This document shows positions 62,316 to 64,000 of a stretch of DNA of 64,000 bases, in pieces. The stretch is from TMED13 sp042090305. GTDB lineage: Bacteria; Pseudomonadota; Alphaproteobacteria; Methylaequorales; Methylaequoraceae. The stretch spans positions 11,968 through 75,967 of the forward strand of contig JBELJQ010000002.1 of the NCBI GenBank assembly GCA_042090305.1, in the 5' to 3' direction. The notes under the pieces are model-generated. The model was not told where the DNA came from. It ran no database searches and worked only from the letters and a program-made list of their open reading frames with translations. Made by a program: the position numbers and the translations under genes. The stretch's first letter is position 1. Each line of letters begins with the position of its first letter.

Positions 62316-63707
62316 ATGACTGAAAATTTAACTGCTATCTGTTATCTAATCTCTGCTATCTTTTTTATTCTAGCTCTTAAAGGGCTATCTCACCCTGAAT
62401 CCGCTAGAAATGGGAATGTGATGGGTATAGTGGCGATGGTAATTGCCATTATAACTACTGTATTTAATCCTAACGTTGATTCATTCCAATTTATAATACC
62501 AGGTATAATAATTGGAGGAATAATTGGGACATACATAGCATTAAAAATAGAAATGACAGCCTTACCTCAATTGGTAGCTGCATTTCACTCTCTTGTAGGA
62601 CTTGCCGCTGTTTTTGTTGCAGCTAGCGCATTTTACTCTCCAGAAAGCTATGGCATAGTTGATAATAATGGAAAAATATTTACGGCAAGTTTAATTGAAA
62701 TGTCTTTAGGTGTTGCTATCGGTGCGATTACGTTTACTGGTTCAATAATAGCATTTCTTAAGCTACAAGGACTGGTAAGTGGTGCACCAACAACTTTTTT
62801 TGCTCAACATTTTATTAATCTCATAATCTTTATCTCACTAGTTACTTTGACTTTTCTATTTAGCTTTGAATCTTCAACCAATGTTTTTTGGATGATTGTA
62901 TCCTTATCTCTTCTGCTCGGCATTCTGTTAATTATTCCAATTGGTGGTGCAGATATGCCTGTTGTTGTTTCTATGTTAAACTCGTATTCTGGTTGGGCGG
63001 CAGCTGGTATAGGGTTTACTCTATCAAACCATCTTCTTATAATTGTTGGTTCTCTTGTAGGCGCTTCAGGTGCTATTTTAAGTTATATAATGTGTAAGGG
63101 TATGAATAGATCATTCGTTAGCGTCATTCTAGGTGGATTCGGTGTTGAAGAGGGAGCTGCAGTTAATAAGAATGAAAATAAAACTGTTAAGACTGGTAGT
63201 GCTGATGATGCAGCATTTATTATGTCAAATGCAAACAATGTAATAATAGTTCCGGGATATGGAATGGCTGTTGCTCAAGCTCAACATGCACTTCGTGAAA
63301 TGTGTGATATTTTAAAAAAGAATGATGTTACTGTTAAATATGCCATTCATCCTGTTGCTGGAAGAATGCCTGGTCACATGAATGTTCTTTTAGCAGAGGC
63401 AAATGTTCCATATGATGAAGTTTTTGAACTTGATGAAATAAATAGTGAGTTCTCAAACACTGATGCTGTGTTTGTAATCGGTGCAAATGATATTACTAAT
63501 CCTGCTGCTAAGACTGATAAATCAAGTCCAATCTATGGTATGCCTATTCTTGATGTGGAGAATGCCGGTACGGTTCTGTTTGTAAAGAGATCAATGGCAT
63601 CTGGTTATGCTGGTGTGGACAATGAACTATTCTTTAGAGATAATACTATGATGTTGTTTTCAGATGCTAAAAAAATGGTTGAGGACATAGTAAAAGGTAT
63701 GAATTAA
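62316..63707 (+). CDS. pntB: NAD(P) transhydrogenase subunit beta
   Basis: 463 aa. About nine membrane helices (1-260) followed by the NADP-binding domain with IVPGYGMAVAQAQHALREM, YAIHPVAGRMPGHMNVLLAEA, VIGANDITNPAA and LFVKRSMASGYAGVDNELFF. Last gene of pntAA-pntAB-pntB. The 3' end lies 6 bp from the convergent rpsU. Confidence 0.97.
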   Translation: MTENLTAICYLISAIFFILALKGLSHPESARNGNVMGIVAMVIAIITTVFNPNVDSFQFIIPGIIIGGIIGTYIALKIEMTALPQLVAAFHSLVGLAAVFVAASAFYSPESYGIVDNNGKIFTASLIEMSLGVAIGAITFTGSIIAFLKLQGLVSGAPTTFFAQHFINLIIFISLVTLTFLFSFESSTNVFWMIVSLSLLLGILLIIPIGGADMPVVVSMLNSYSGWAAAGIGFTLSNHLLIIVGSLVGASGAILSYIMCKGMNRSFVSVILGGFGVEEGAAVNKNENKTVKTGSADDAAFIMSNANNVIIVPGYGMAVAQAQHALREMCDILKKNDVTVKYAIHPVAGRMPGHMNVLLAEANVPYDEVFELDEINSEFSNTDAVFVIGANDITNPAAKTDKSSPIYGMPILDVENAGTVLFVKRSMASGYAGVDNELFFRDNTMMLFSDAKKMVEDIVKGMN

Positions 63708-63713
63708 TCTACT

Positions 63714-63920
63714 CTAGTAACCCTGTATTTCAATTTTCTTTCTGAGCATCTTCTTATATCTCCTTGTACATTCATTAAGGAGTCTGGCCTTTTTTTCAGA
63801 CGGTTTTTCGTATGCTCTTCTTTGTTTCATTTCTTTAAAAATACCTTCACGTTGAAGCTTTTTTTTCATTGCTCTCATCGCTTTTTCGATATTGTTATCT
63901 TTTACATGAACCCTTATAAT
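63714..63920 (-). CDS. rpsU: 30S ribosomal protein S21 with a non-standard ATT start
   Basis: 68 aa, clearly S21: VHVKDNNIEKAMRAMKKKLQ, REGIFKEMKQRRAYEKPSEKKA. No ATG, GTG or TTG exists in frame before the homology; the first in-frame upstream stop is at 63990-63992. An AGGAG site stands 7 bases before an ATT at 63920-63918, which gives M(I)IRVHVKD, the right N-terminal length for alphaproteobacterial S21. A second ATT two codons earlier is too close to the ribosome site. S21 acts in initiation on the 30S subunit; an ATT start would make it sensitive to IF3, as known for infC. Confidence 0.88.
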   Translation of the reverse strand: MIRVHVKDNNIEKAMRAMKKKLQREGIFKEMKQRRAYEKPSEKKARLLNECTRRYKKMLRKKIEIQGY

Positions 63921-64000
63921 TTTAATTCTCCTAAATAATGAATTCCATTTATATAAAAATATGTGATAATGTAAATGTTTTTTTAATAATTATGCAAAAA

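Noticed and set aside
1..64000. CRISPR arrays, rRNA genes, insertion sequences, toxin-antitoxin or phage-defence genes
   Set aside because: None seen on either strand; no regularly spaced repeats, transposase or nuclease-helicase gene groups are present.

Overview
The window is a stretch of AT-rich bacterial chromosome (about 30% GC by eye), densely packed, with many 1-20 bp gene overlaps and no rRNA, insertion sequence, phage or CRISPR. The housekeeping gene orders are alphaproteobacterial: surA-lptD with lptG/lptF, purN-purM beside a DUF2066 protein, hda and rnd, topA-rnr-DUF983-rpmG, pyrB-pyrC-plsY, and pyk beside an N-formylglutamate amidohydrolase homologue, DUF1244 and a YkgO-type L36. 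Together with low GC, photolyases, a TRAP transporter and transhydrogenase, this suggests a streamlined, probably marine, flagellated alphaproteobacterium. The exact clade cannot be fixed from the sequence alone.

Layout. 1-5.3 kb (minus): outer-membrane biogenesis (surA, lptD, lptG, lptF). 5.3-7.7 kb (plus): pepA, holC, ndk. 7.7-9.5 kb (minus): a 40-aa membrane peptide, purN, purM. 9.5-14.1 kb: DUF2066 protein, hda, rnd, aspS, rpmG. 14.1-23 kb (minus): DUF983 protein, a shortened rnr, topA, plsY, a dihydroorotase-like gene, pyrB, a CoA-transferase, ruvX. 23-26.3 kb (plus): gatCAB and tRNA-Ser(GCU). 26.4-32.6 kb: MAPEG protein, two photolyase-family genes with a DUF2256 peptide, 1-Cys peroxiredoxin, an ornithine-decarboxylase-type gene and an EamA permease.

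32.8-50.7 kb is a flagellar island: flgBCDEF (with a 1290-aa hook protein), an acidic/lysine-rich unknown protein and a lipoprotein facing the other way, then flgP-flgT-LysM-flgA-flgM-flgN-like-DUF2802-like on the minus strand, flhA-flhF-flhG-fliA-unknown on the plus strand, and an orphan FlgE/FlgG-family gene. I read five sigma-54 (-24/-12) promoter-like sites here, four of them good matches to TGGCAC-N5-TTGCA. Two overlap back to back and share one -12 core at 39104-39131. Sigma-54 sites, FlhF/FlhG, FliA/FlgM and FlgP/FlgT resemble the polar-flagellum hierarchy of Vibrio and Pseudomonas more than the usual alphaproteobacterial (CtrA-type) one.

50.8-64 kb: tRNA-Val(GAC), a TRAP transporter whose binding protein converges on its two permease genes, rpmJ, pyk, the amidohydrolase homologue, DUF1244, a UDP-glucuronate epimerase, an acyl-CoA synthetase, an M3 oligopeptidase, pntAA-pntAB-pntB, and rpsU, whose only plausible start is a non-standard ATT. 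No gene-free stretch exceeds 300 bases; the two longest (32641-32850 and 44573-44772) are described in the entries.
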